Below, piece after piece: positions 48,714 through 61,355 of a DNA stretch of 64,000 nt. The stretch comes from Cryptomeria japonica (taxonomy: Eukaryota; Streptophyta; Pinopsida; Cupressales; Cupressaceae). Each line of letters begins with the position of its first letter. Position 1 is the first letter of the stretch. A program made the translations under genes and the position numbers. The notes beneath the pieces were generated by a model. The model was not told where the DNA came from. It did not search any database and saw only the letters and a list, made by a program, of their open reading frames with translations. The stretch lies in contig NC_081410.1 of NCBI RefSeq assembly GCF_030272615.1, positions 147,182,849-147,246,848 of the forward strand. Reading direction: 5' to 3'.

Positions 48714-49375
48714 TAACCCAAAATATCTTAATTTGAAACCAAAAAAAAAAAAAAGCAGTCCACCACAAAAGAGGTACAACACCTTAGGAATGATAACAAC
48801 TAATCTACAACATTCTCAAAGTAGTATCTAGATGAGGAAAGCGACACATTCCTCTGCACACTTCTAAGAACAACATCATAACTGATAAACAACAATGTCA
48901 CTCATGAATCAACGAACCAATCAACTAGAAAATTGAAAACAAACTACCAAAACTGTTTTGGAACAACCATCTTAAACATATCCAGTACGAACCATGATAC
49001 TATTCACTAGATCAATTAATAGAGATAACAATATCACTTACGAGCCAAACAAAGAACGTTAATCTTTAAAAAATACTTCATGTCAACATCCAAATCCATC
49101 CAAATAACCCGCCATCAAATTGCAAATAACTCTATAGCATATAATCAATCAGATAGTCATCTGAACTAGTGACTAGATGCAACCAATCATCAGAAACATT
49201 AACCAGGATAAACATCATCACACACTTCTGCTATATATCACTTCCAACCCATAACACAATACATTCATACAAACATCATAGTTTATCACAATACATTCAG
49301 CTAACTAGCACCAACATCCAGATCACACTAATAGGTTTGACATCAATGACAACAAAGACACACATATGTGTAACA
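48714..49375 (-). repeat. 5' LTR of element B, remainder
   Basis: It resumes after S2 and ends ...CATATGTGTAACA, matching 30275-30937 of the left LTR. An A run of 14 at about 48741-48754 replaces a shorter A-rich stretch of the partner. Confidence 0.75.
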
Positions 49376-49380
49376 TGAAT

Positions 49381-51660
49381 CTCCTATTATTACCTCAAAC
49401 CCTACTAATGTATGAAGTAAATCAAAAGATAGAGATCCTCTCTTCCTCATTCTACTTTTGCTACAGTCACTTATGAACCTATTTTACGTTATCTTTTAAT
49501 TGGTTGATGCCTTGTATGAACTTTAAGGGTGTGAATTTTTCTAACCACCTTTATTTTGTGAATAGTCTGTAACATTATTTTCTAATTGGTAAATAGACAT
49601 GATGCATTAAAAAAAATTAGATTAATCCTAGCACTAATATTGAGAGAATCATATAATTTGAAAAGCACACACACTTTCTAAGTTAGGTTGCATTTTTTCA
49701 TCTATTACAAGTATAGAGTGGGCCTAGAATAATTTAATGAATCTGATTGTTGCTACTTCTTTGTATCCTAGGAACTCACAGACTACTTGAAGGCACAAAG
49801 AAACTTGATAGATATTTTCATGTTTATGTATGCTTGATTCCCTTTGGCCACATGTCAAACCCTAATTCACTACAACGCCACCTTAAAATCATGGAATTGA
49901 GAGTATAAATACCATAGACCAAAGAATACTTACTAGGTTCTATTGCATAGGATTTTTAGAGTCCGTAAAAATTATAGGAATTATAAAATATGAAGACTTA
50001 CAAGTAAAGCACTCTATATAATATGATTAGAGAAAAATTTTGAACCCCTAAATATATCCCCCACAGACTTCAACTTAGTCTTTAAACTTCAAACTTTTAC
50101 TCAATTCAATTACATAGGTCAAGTCATGTTTGTAGAATAAGAAAACTAAATATCAAATGCAAAATCCTTGTAAATTTTAGATGTTAAAAGTCTGTTTCAA
50201 GTCTAGAAGGTTTGGATGCCTAAAACTATAGACTTTATATTGATAAATTTTTAGGCTTGCCTAGTGATGTCTTGCATTGTCTTTGGTAAACATGAATGCC
50301 CATTATGGCTTGTTAGTTAGTCCACTAGTAATTTTTAATCATAGAAGTGCCCATGATCCAAGAATTTTATGATGAGAAGTCTCACATCTTCTATAAGTTT
50401 TGATTCTTGAGGTCTAAATGAGTATAGCACTTTAGATTTTTCTTCATTGGTCCTTTGAACCATTCTATAGGATTATAATAATAACAATATACTTTGACTC
50501 CTTAATGATTTAATCTCTACCTTTTATAGTGTATCATGTTTGAAATAAAATTAATAAATTTTATTTATTTGGCATTTTAGGTTGCTTATAACATTGTACT
50601 ATATGAAATGCACATTGCATATCAAATATAGTTTCTTATTAAATTATAATGAATAGTCATTTAACTTATTAAAAAATACATAATGCAACACTTAAAATGG
50701 TAACAATTAAGGAATACAAATGAGGAGTCTTAAGTAGAAGGATTGTGAGTGAGGATTAAGAGCCCATGGGAAACTCGCTTGCACCAATTTCAATTATAAT
50801 TTCATAACCATGCTAAACTTACTAAATATTATGTCTTTAGTACATAGATATATGTAGTGGAGTTGATCCATCAACTGGGATACAACTGCCAAAGATCACT
50901 TGCAATCATAAATTGGTCACATAACGAGATAAATAGAAAGACTATGGAGGCCAAAGGTTGATAGATCCAAAAACATGAATTATATTAAATGTGTTAATAT
51001 AATGAAAATTCCTTATAAAAACAAAAATAAAAAAGAAACCCTAGAGAAACTCTAGGTGAGGATAGAACAAGATCAATACATGTGTCCTCATCATATGATT
51101 TGAGACACAAAAAGGACATGACATGAGTAAGCTTAATCATTGGAGTGAAAATAGACACAATGTAAAACATCTTTTTACTCTAACACCCCCTTAAGTGCAA
51201 CTTAAAAAGTAGCTAAAAATCTAAATGTGAATGCATAAAATGCAAAGGATGGACCTAAAAAACTAAAGCCTAATGACAAAGTCACACCCGATCCCACTCT
51301 AATACTATGATAAAATTAAATGAGAATCAATAGGAAAAACTACCATTCAACAAAATAATTATATTCTATTTAACAGAAGATGACTACACCACATTAAACT
51401 CTTATAATCATAAAATTGAATAGAAGAAGAAACCCAGACTTATTTAATATATAACTATGATACAGGCTATAGGATTCATATTATCAACATTATAGTTAAT
51501 TGCCAACACTTATTCTAACACATGTTTAATTCAGTTATTCATTTATATTAACACTGAATACTAACACTGTTTCAGATTAATGACATCACAGTAGCACATA
51601 TAGATATCGAATGTGCAATTGTCTCCAACATAAACTCAATCTCTAATCTAATAACTCAAT
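49381..51660. other. AT-rich DNA with one possible LTR trace
   Basis: No gene is recognised. On the minus strand at 51295-51306 TAGTATTAGAGT resembles the tRNA-Met primer site (two mismatches in 12), next to TGATAAAATT on the plus strand, a possible LTR edge. This may be an old minus-strand Copia end, but no second LTR is seen. Confidence 0.3.
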
Positions 51661-51752
51661 TGAATTCAGTGACACACTAATCCAACATCACACTTGAATT
51701 CAATGACTCACTTGAATCCAATATCACACTTGAATCCAATGGCACACTTGAA
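51661..51752. repeat. Minisatellite of about 20 bp
   Basis: Four to five diverged copies of a unit like CACACTTGAATCCAATATCA, just beyond the last VSR exon. It creates a spurious Ser/Leu-rich frame on the minus strand. Confidence 0.6.
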
Positions 51753-51817
51753 CGACATTTCTTATCCCCAGCTCCCAAGATGAACTCTCGAGCTCGAGAA
51801 TGAGAAACATCACGAAC

Positions 51818-53619
51818 CTCACAGTAGGTATAATCATCACCCTGTAATTGAACACCTTCAACCAAAGGACACTTACATACTCTTCCCATTGAAGTATCCT
51901 ACAAAAATGAAAGGTCATAAATATTCCTGAGCATGGAACTTAAAAAACAATAGAGCACACTTACAGGAGAAGAAAAAAACAAACTCCCTTATCTCAGCAA
52001 AATAAAATCTTCTATACCTTGCAGGCTGTTATGTTTGCCCTTTTATCTCCCCCAGCAACCCCCATTATTTAACAAACATTCATCTGTCTTCATGTCTGAA
52101 ATCACAAAACATTATTATTACTTTTGGTATAGTCACTATTCATAACCATCTGATTCATTCAAGAACTGTCTAGGTTATGCCACAAATATATAATTGCATT
52201 ATGAAGTAGCTCATCTTCACCCAAACAGTTACTTTCAGACATGAAAAATGCATAATCCCCAACTCCTGAAATGTCTATGTCTAGTTCTACCCAACTAGAA
52301 TTGAATCTCACCATCATTCAAGCAAATTGTAGGTTCAAAGGTTTCCTTATAACCAGAACAAATTGCTTTCAAGACATTTCCTGTGTCAAGTCTTCCTGCA
52401 TTGAGAATATGTAAGCATATCACACTTATATTTGCGTGTATCCAAGAACAACAAAACATACTTAAAATAATAATCTCAACCTCTATATTGCCTGTCGTTG
52501 ATAAAAAGAGTGGGTACTATTGTGACAGCATTACGAGATCCATGTCCAACCTAAGGAATGCACAAGTGGGGAACACAAAAAAGAAGTTAGAACAAAATTG
52601 ATAGTTAATTTTGATAAATATTTTGCAAAGAATTCTACTTTGCAACTGAGTTGAACTTTTCACAACAAATAGATTCACTTGTAAACTAACCTGTACAGCT
52701 TGCTCAGCTTCCAAAATAGGGTTTTCTGTATCTGCATTTGGATCTCCCATGCATTTTTCTATCCTCTTGCTATCCAAACCTGCCAAAAAAGCATTTGATG
52801 ATAATGAACAGAACATCATCTAACTATATTCTTAATAGCCAATTCCATTTAAACAGTCAAGAATCAAAACAGACATATTCAAGGCCTTCAACTGATACAA
52901 ATTGAAGGAAAACAGAAAATGGTTACTTAGAGATTTGATGATACTGTCTGCTAGTGCTCTGATATATTTTCCCCCTATCGAATTGCACCTAGTATTGAAA
53001 TCGGTGACATAGTCCCACCAAACCCAAGGTCTGTTATCTTCTTTTGCAACTTGAAAGACACACAGTTGTCTCAAATTTTCAATCACCACATCTTTCCCAG
53101 CAAACCCCCAACTAAATTGATGTTCAAAATCAAGTGCACAGTATCTTCCATGATTAATGCATTGAGCTTTGCACTGCTTGCTCAAAGTAAAGGCCTGAGG
53201 GCACTGCCAAGTGATATAGTGAGGGGTAAATTGTGTGTGTCCATTTTTCTCAAGAATTTGAGCAACTCCTTTGAAATTCTTTAAAAACTCCATCTGCATT
53301 TCAGATGTCAATCCCCAGTCATGATTGTCATTCATCCAGAATTCATACTTCACACGTCGATCTATCTGTGGAACAAAATCTCTCCAGGAAAAGTTAATAT
53401 TAACCATATCCCCCTTACTGATAGCTTTTTTCAATTTGTCACCTAAGTTTTTCTCAATTAAGGCAGAAGGAATAGACAATCTCTGAACAACATAGTCAAT
53501 ATATGCATCATCTTCAGGAAAATCCATAGTTATCAAAGGTTCTTTTATATCATCAGACACGAGGACAGCCGCTGCCCCAGCTTTCTGAGCATTCCAGACT
53601 TTCAAAGCCAAATAGCAAT
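51818..53619 (-). pseudogene. Vacuolar sorting receptor (VSR/BP80 type) gene fragment
   Basis: VSRs are membrane receptors that carry soluble cargo to plant vacuoles. Six exons with GT-AG borders are readable: 53619-52927 (PA-domain end and central domain; [47 protein letters not shown]), 52779-52691, 52550-52481 (VTIVPTLFINDRQYRG), 52395-52312, 52095-52018 (EGF start, LLNNGGCW) and 51898-51818 (GRVCKCPLVEGV). Exon phases agree. The fifth has one extra G in a run at 52049-52053, giving a frameshift and TAA. The large exon has lost Cys residues that I recall as conserved: DWGLTSE stands where family members have two Cys, and KYIRALAD lacks another. The first exon, second EGF repeat, transmembrane segment and tail were not found. 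It is probably a pseudogene fragment. Confidence 0.85.
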
Positions 53620-53653
53620 CTGCAATGGCAGGGTATAAGGCTCAATTCAGATC

Positions 53654-56600
53654 AAATAAATTGAACATTGAGTCTTGACAATCAAAATCCAACTAACTCA
53701 ATGAACGAAAGATTTAGTATTTTACCATTTAAAAGCAAACAAAGACAATAAAATGCAGTGTCAAATAATCAAGCACGTTAAGGTAAAAATTAAAAATACT
53801 TAGTCTATTGACAAAGTGCATGTTGTAAACATAAACATTTTGATGGTGCTAAGTTTAAACTTTTTACAATAATCTTTAAAGATGAAAAAAATGATATTTA
53901 TAGAAATATAAATTTTTAAAATATTAATAATTAAAATTAAAATTACCAAATAAAAAACTTCAGAAATTATTTTTTCGACCCATTCCTAAATAATGGTTAG
54001 TGATTGATAGATTACAGAATTGACAATCTCATTCTAGAAATTTTTTAAATTTGCATATCATACAATATAAGAAAAATTCATGTCATGTATTATCTGATTT
54101 ATTAAGATTGATAATTAAAATATAAAATCATCAAATTACAAAATTCAGAAATTATTTTTCCATTCCTAAATTTTATATTGAGCAAACTAACAATAATAAG
54201 AAAGTTCTAGGTCTATTCATATAATGGGTAGTGATTGATAGACTGTACAATTAGCAATCTCATGGTAGGAAATTTCTAAGTTTGCAATGTATCATAATTT
54301 AAGAAAGAATTATATCATATTTTATCTTATTTATTAATATCTAGAAGCATTTGACAATAAGAATAAAGGGAAATGAACATTAAAAAAATATTTATTTTTT
54401 ATTTCAATTTTGATAGTCATTTATATATGAAAATAATAATATTTAATAATAAATATAATAGTTTATTTACTTAAATTTAGGGATGCGTTCATCATACACC
54501 TTAGAAATTATTAGGGAATTTGTATGTTGTATTTAATATTGAGATATATATTTAATGTGGGTTGCACATTGAAAAAATATTTAGATAATAGAAAAATTTA
54601 GTACCAAAAAGTAAATAAGGGAACATGGTTTTGTAAGCTCATGTTTGAGGAACATGTTTTCTATAATACCACTTGGTGTTTTTTGTGAAATCTTGTTTTT
54701 ATAATGGAAAGCCCATGAGTAATTGTTGAGATTTGTTGTCATAACCTTTAGCTTGTTGGATAAGGTTGGAATGAGCATCTCTTGTAAGTTGCATATATGA
54801 GGAGAGGAATTGTGGATTGGGATGTGTGATTATATGATTTTGATTTCTTTGTTCACGTGAAGTATGAATATGAAACTTGATTTCTTATAAGTATTGTGTA
54901 CAGATTCTAAAACCGTATTGTAATATTTCTTCATGAGATAATGCATTGAGTGAGTGAATACGTTTGAAGACTATTTTTTTCCCTAATGATGGTTTTCCTA
55001 GGATACATCTTGTGTCATCTTGATGGTGTGCTGAACTATTATTTTGCATTATGGATTATTAATACTTGTTTACACATTTTTATCTATTGGGTTTGTGTGG
55101 AAATAATTTATTATGGTTGTGAATTTCTTTTTAATTCTCTCTCTAAAAAGAAAAGCAAATAATTTTAAATAACTCATGGATAGAAAATTAAATGGATGAG
55201 CCCATATCTTGACACTAAAACTTCACCCGTAAGCATTTCCATATGAGCCTACATCCTAGAAGACAAATTCTACATCCAAGATTCCATAAAATCATCTAAC
55301 TCCCAATCCAAAAGCTATTGTATAAAGAACAAAAAAACAAGCCTCATTTAGATCCTAAATTTTAATCCCTTCATTTTTTGTAGACTTGTCATTATAATAT
55401 TATCTATTCCCAAAAGTCTCCAAAAATGTAGATTAAATGTATTGGATTACTCGTCTTGCAAAAGCACATAAATAACAACTTAAACCCCTAATGCATTAAG
55501 AGGTCAATCATACTTCATAGAATTCAGAATAAACATATAACAAGAAGACATCACATGAATATCTCATCAACTATTCTCTAGAAACCATCAATTTCAATCA
55601 CAACTAGATATTTCAAACTTTCATTAGATCTATTTCACTACCATGAATATTTTATATGAGATTGCCTCACCTATATAGGCCCTCTAAACTCCAAATTTTG
55701 TATTAATTTTCTTCTTTATAATTCCTCAATATAATAAGGAATTTGAAACTCTAAAACTTGGGAGTCACATGGATAATCTCTTTATCACAAGATAATTTAA
55801 TAATAGTGGAATGGCCTTCTCAATCTCATTATGTGTGTTGCCTTCTTGAGAAAAAAATTCTAATAGGGAAGTAAGAAGTTTGTAATAGAAACAAATTTGA
55901 TGGCATAATCTTTATAGGGAGTGTGAACAAAAGCTTCATCATTGAGCTCAATTAAATAGTCATCCTATTATCCAATTTTTTGTTGAAGATGGCATCATCA
56001 ACCACAAGCAAAGTGAGTACATGATGAGTGCAAAAGGATTTTTCATTGTGCTAAAGACTCAATAGAAATGTAACAATTTACTCTTATCTTGCAAGCAAAA
56101 TGGAATCTACCAAATCCTTTAAAGGAGATATTTAACCACCTTTTCTTTCAATAGTAAAACCAAAAGAAACCCCCCTCCAAAAGTTACCAACCAAGATGAA
56201 TAAATTCTACCAAACTTCTTCAAAATCCATTTATATTTTCCTACTACCCATGTCATTCATCCAGCATAGGTTTATCAAATTAAATTGTTCAAATTTTACA
56301 CATTCTTTATTGGGAATTAATTATTGTGTTTACCAAGTTTCTCCTATTTCCAACATGCATGGCCTAAATTCATTTTATACTCATGGTTATCAAGGAAGAT
56401 CTAACTATAACATCTACTCACCTCATATTATATTTTATACTTGGAATTTGATTGGACTACTTTATCACCTATTCTCGCTTGCCTTTATAAACAAGTCTCA
56501 CTTGTACACTTCACATTAGATGCTTATGATACTTATTATTTCACATATTGCTTATTTGTGGAGTTTTTTTAGTTTGCAAGCAAATCTTGGTTGTTCCAAC

Positions 56601-56909
56601 TTGGTATTAGAGAAATATTGCAAGTAATTTCCTTTTCTCTCTTGAATTTGCAAGGGTAATGGACATCAAGTTTTAAATGGTGTGTGGTGGAGAAAAATGA
56701 AAATCAGAGTTGCATTTAGAGTGGCCAAGAAACAAACTTGGATATATAACATTTTGTATTTCAATGATAGATGAATTTTTGGAGGTTTTGGGGCCCATCC
56801 ATGGCATGACCATACAAAATACAGTGCATACAAATCCATACAAAATGCATCAACACAATGCCATCTCTCTGTGTCATGTGCATTCGTTTAATTTTTTTCC
56901 AATTTTTTA
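53654..56909 (+). repeat. 3.26-kb direct repeat, copy 1
   Basis: Matches 58097-61355 in the same orientation with frequent small differences (over 90% identical by eye). It begins 35 bp from the VSR exon border at 53619. The interior is AT-rich and non-coding, apart from an old LTR end and primer site near 56602. The ends lack TG/CA and no flanking duplication was found, so it is more like a tandem segmental duplication (offset 4.44 kb) than an LTR pair. Confidence 0.85.
56602..56612 (+). other. Old Copia primer site and LTR end in repeat copy 1
   Basis: TGGTATTAGAG follows TTGTTCCAAC. The preceding 190 bp (ACAAGTCTCACTTG, TTAGATGCTTATGATA) match the isolated LTR at 63054-63390. This is a remnant of an LTR with its primer site; the second copy is at 61048-61058. 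Confidence 0.6.
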
Positions 56910-56910
56910 A

Positions 56911-58096
56911 GCCGATAGGCTTTTAGTGGGGGATTTTTGCCTGTCGACCGGTCACTTTTCTCGGCGAGCGACAGGTGGTGTCTTGGTTGTTTGGCTTGGA
57001 TTTTGACATGTGTCCCTTGCATGAATCTCAGAGAAGTGGTAAACAGTAAGTGATGGGTTGTGCTTTGTTTGGTTTCCATTTCCCATTATCATTTGGAATA
57101 TTTTTGGTCTGCAAGTTTTGGCTTCATTAAGGTTCCATTTGGCATTCATTGAGTGCAAGCTTGGGTTGTGAGTGCATTTAGTGAATGAATTAGAGCGGTT
57201 CGGTTTGTGCATCCATCGACAAGTTAACTAATGGTTTGTGCTTTGTTTGGTTTTCATTTCCCTCATTTCCCATTATTATTTTAAATTTTTTTGGTCTGCA
57301 AGTTTTGCTTTGTTTAGGGTTCCATCTACCATTCGGTATGTGCATTTGGTGAGTGCGTGCATATGTCTACAATTTTTGGCTTCATTAAGGTTTTGTTTGG
57401 CGTTCATTGAGTGCAAGCTTGGGTTGCGAGTGCATTTGGTGAATACATTAGAGCACTTCAGTCTGTGTATTTGGTGAGTGCGTGCATCCATCTGCAAGTT
57501 AACTGATGGGTTTTGCTTTGCTTGGTTTTCATTTCTTGTTATCATTTCAAATGTTTTTGGTCTACAAGTTTTTGTTTGTTTAGGGTTTTGTCTGATTAAG
57601 GTTTTGTTTTGCGTTAGTTGAGTGCAGGGTTTGGCTGCGAGTGCACTTGGTGAATGCATTAAAGTGGTTGCAGGTGACCTATTTTTACCACATATAAAGG
57701 TTTTTGTTTGTTTAATGTCATGTTTGTTGGTGTTTTGATTACAGTTTTTTTATTGATTAGGGTTCTTGGATGTTGGCTCGGTACAAACCTCTGCAAGTTT
57801 TTGCTTCATTAGGGTTCTGTTTGGTTTTCGCTAAGTGTTGAATGCATTAGACCGCATGGAGGTGAGTTATTCCACCACCTAGAAAGGTTTAATTTTTTTA
57901 TTTAAGGGTCCTCTGTAATTTTCCTGTTTGTTTTTTGATTAAGGAATCAAATTGGTTTATGTAATTTCTTCTCTTTTGCTTTCCAATCCTCAATTTCCTA
58001 TGAATTATTTTTGCTCTACAAGTTTTTGGTTGATTAGGCTTTAGTTTGGTGGTTGTTGTGGGCACTGAAATACTCCTTACATACTTCAACAATGTG
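56911..58096 (+). repeat. Spacer with degenerate tandem repeats
   Basis: At least three diverged copies of a 180-280 bp unit. Marker words are GCTTTGTTTGGTTTTCATTTC (about 57061, 57240, 57518), TTTTTGGTCTRCAAGTTTT (about 57101, 57288, 57555) and GAGTGCAAGCTTGGGTTG (about 57152, 57407, with a weaker copy near 57620). A fourth partial unit follows to 58050. It contains more CpG and GTGCGTGC words than its surroundings. Open frames on either strand are low-complexity products of the repeat. Confidence 0.6.
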
Positions 58097-61000
58097 AAAT
58101 AAATTGAACATTGAGTCTTGACAATCAAAATCCAACCAACTCAATGAACGAAAGATTTAGTATTTTACGATTTAAAAGCAAACAAAGACAATAAAATGCA
58201 ATGTCAAATAATCAAGCACGTTAAGGTAAAAATTAAAAATACTTAGTCTATTGACAAAGTGCATGTTGTAAACATAAACATTTTGATGGTGCTAAGTTTA
58301 AACTTTTTACAATAATCTTTAAAGATGAAAAAAATGATATTTATAGAAATATAAATTTTTAAATATTAATAATTAAAATTAAAATCACCAAATAAAAAAA
58401 TTTCAGAAATTAGTTATTTGGCGCATTCCTAAATAATGGTTAGTGATTGATAGATTACAGAATTGACAATCTCATTCTAGAAATTTTTTAAGTTTGCATA
58501 TCATCATAATATAAGAAAATTTCATGTCATGTGTTATCTGATTTATTAATATTGATAATTAAAATATAAAATCATCAAATTACAAAATTCAAAAGTTATT
58601 TTTCCATTCCTAAATTTTATATTGAGCAAACTAACAATAATAAGAAAGTTCTAGGTCTATTCATATAATGAGTAGTGATTGATAAACTAGATATAATTAG
58701 CAATCTCATGATAGGAAATTTCTAAGTTTGCAATGTATCATAATTTAAGAAAGAATTATATCATACTTTATTTGATTTATTAATATCTAGAAGCATTTTA
58801 CACTAATAATAAGGGGAAGTGTACATAAAAAAAATATTTGTTTTTTATCTCAATTTTGATAGTCATTTATATGTGAAAATAATAATATTTAATAATAAAT
58901 ATAATAGTTTATTTACTTAAATCTAGGGATGCATTAATCACACACCTTAGAAATTATTAGGGAACTTGTATGTTGTATTTAATATTGAGATATATATTTA
59001 ATGTGGGTTGCACATTGGAAAAATATTTAAATAATAGAAAAATTTAGTACCAAAAAGTAAATAAGGGAACATCATTTTGTAAGCTCATGTTTGAGGCACA
59101 TGTTTTCTATAATACCACTTGGTGGTTTTGTGAAATCTTGTTTCTATAATGGAAATCCCATGAGTAATTGTTGAGATTTGTTGTCATAGCCTTTAGCTTG
59201 TTGGATAAGGTTGGAATGAGCATCTCTTGTAAGTTGCATATATGAGGAGAGGAATTGTGGATTGGGATGTGTGATTATATGATTTTGATTTCTTTGTTCA
59301 CGTGAAGTGTGATTACGAAGTTTGATTTCTTAGAAGTATTGTGTGTAGATTCTAAAACCATATTGTAATATTTCTTCATGAGATAATGCATTGAGTGTGT
59401 GAATAAGTTTGAATACTATTTTTTTCCCTAAAGATGGTTTTCCTAGGATACATCTTGTGTCATCTTGATAGTGTGTTGATCTATTATTTTGCATTATGGA
59501 TTATTAGTACTTGTTTACAAATTTTTATCTATTGGGTTTGTGTGGAAATAATTTATTATGGTTGTGAATTTCTTTTTAATTCTCTCTCTAAAAAGAGAAA
59601 CAAATAATTTTAAATAAGACTTGTGGGTAGAAAATTAAATGGACAAGCCCGTATCTTGACACCAAAACTTCACCCTTAAGCATTTCCATACGAGTCTACA
59701 TGCTAGAAGACAAATTATACATCCAAGCTTCCATAAAATCATCTAACTCCCAATCCAAAAGCTATTCTATAAAGAACAAACAAACAAGCCTCATTTAGAT
59801 CCTAAACTTTAATCCCTTAATTTTTTGTAGACTTGTCATTAGAATATTATCTATTCCCAAAAGTCTCCAAAAATGTAGATCAAATATATTGGATTACTCG
59901 TCTTGCAAAAGCACATAAAGAACAAATTAAACCCCTAATGCATTAAGAGGTCAATCATACTTCATAGAATTCAGAATAAACATATAACAAGAAGACATCA
60001 CATGAATATCTCATCCACTATTCTCTAGAAACCATCATTTCAATCACGACTAGATATTTTAAACTTTCACTAAATCTATTTCACTAGCTTGAATATTTTC
60101 TAAGAGATTGCCTCACCTATATAGGCCCTCTAAACTCCACTTTTTGTATTCATTTTCTTCTTTATAATTCCTCAATATAATAAGGAATTTGAAACTCTAA
60201 AGCTTGGGAGTGACATTGATAATCTCTTTATCACAAGATAATTTAATAATAGTAGAATGACCTTCTCAATCTCATTATGTGGGTTGCCTTCTTGAGAAAA
60301 AAATTGTAATAGGGAAGTAATAATTTTGTAATGGAAACAAATTTGATGGCATAAGTTTTTTGCGGAGTGCGAACAAAAGCTTCATCATTGAGCTCGATTA
60401 AATAGTCATCCTATTATCCAATTTTTGGTTGAAGATGACATCATCAACCTCAAGCAAAGTGAGTACATGATGGGTGCAAAAGGATTTTTCATTTTGCTAA
60501 AGACTCAATAGAAATGTAACAATTTAGTCTTATCTTGAAAGCAAAATGAAATCTACCAAATCCTTTAAAGGAGATATTTAACCACCTTTTCTTTCAATAG
60601 TAAAACCAAAAGAAACCCCCCTCCAAAAGTTGCCAACCAAGATGAATAAATTCTACCAAACTTCTTCAAAATTCATTTATATTTTCCTACCACCCATGTC
60701 ATTCATCCAACATAGGTTTATCAAATTAAATTTTTAAAATTTTACATGTTCTTTATTAGGAATTAATTATTGTGTTCACCAAGTTTCTCCCATTTCCAAC
60801 ATGCATGACCCAAATTCATTTTATACTCATGGTTATCAAGGAAGATCTAACTATAACATCTACTCACCTCATATAATATTTTATACTTGAAATTTGATTG
60901 GACTAATTTATCACCTATTCTTGCTTGCCTTTATAAACAAGTCTCACTTGTACACTTCACATTAGATGCTTATGATACTTATTATTTCACATATTGCTTA

Positions 61001-61355
61001 TGTGTGGAGTTTTTCCAATTCGCAAGTAGATCTTGGTTGTTCCAACTTGGTATTAGAGAAATATTGCAAGTACTTTCCTTTTCTCTCTTGAATTTGCAAG
61101 GGCCATGGACATCAAGTTTCAAATGGTGTGTGGTGGAGAAAAATGAAAATCAAAGCTACATTTAGAGTGGCCAAGAAACAAACTTGGATATATAACATTT
61201 TGTATTTCAATGATAGATAAATTTTTGGAGGTTTTGGGGCCCATCCATGGCATGACCATACAAAATACAATGCATACAAATCCATACAAAATGCATCAAC
61301 GCAATGCCATCTCTCTGTGTCATGTGCATGCATTTAAATTTTTTCTAATTTTTTT
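58097..61355 (+). repeat. 3.26-kb direct repeat, copy 2
   Basis: The second copy of 53654-56909. After the T-run at about 61352 it diverges from the sequence that follows copy 1. No VSR exon precedes it; the upstream sequence is the repeat spacer. Confidence 0.85.
61048..61058 (+). other. Old Copia primer site in repeat copy 2
   Basis: TGGTATTAGAG after TTGTTCCAAC, the duplicate of 56602-56612. Confidence 0.55.

Larger units (their letters stand above)
29461..49375 (-). mobile_element. Element B: pol-less LTR retrotransposon holding later insertions
   Basis: B runs on the minus strand. Without later insertions it is about 6.55 kb. Its left (3') LTR is 29461-30937. Its right (5') LTR is split into 36208-36986 and 48714-49375 by solo LTR S2, which contains D and C. 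ORF2 is split by solo LTR S1. The primer site is TGGTATTAGAGC, one base off canonical. ORF1 and ORF2 match those of A and C, and pol is absent. The left LTR edge is uncertain by a few bases; TGAAC (29455-29459) against TGAAT (49376-49380) is the best duplication. It is the oldest layer of the nest. Confidence 0.8.

Noticed and set aside
52517-52819. 100-residue frame on the minus strand as a separate gene
   Set aside because: It is one VSR exon (52691-52779) read through into introns on both sides.
57276-57659. 127-residue frame on the minus strand
   Set aside because: It lies in the degenerate tandem repeat and repeats its own words (THNPSLHSMN, TKCT); it has no domain or start context and is a by-product of the repeat.
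53654-61355. Reading the 3.26-kb direct repeats as LTRs of one giant element
   Set aside because: Ends lack TG/CA, no primer site follows copy 1 at its edge (the primer site is inside the repeat), and no flanking duplication was found.
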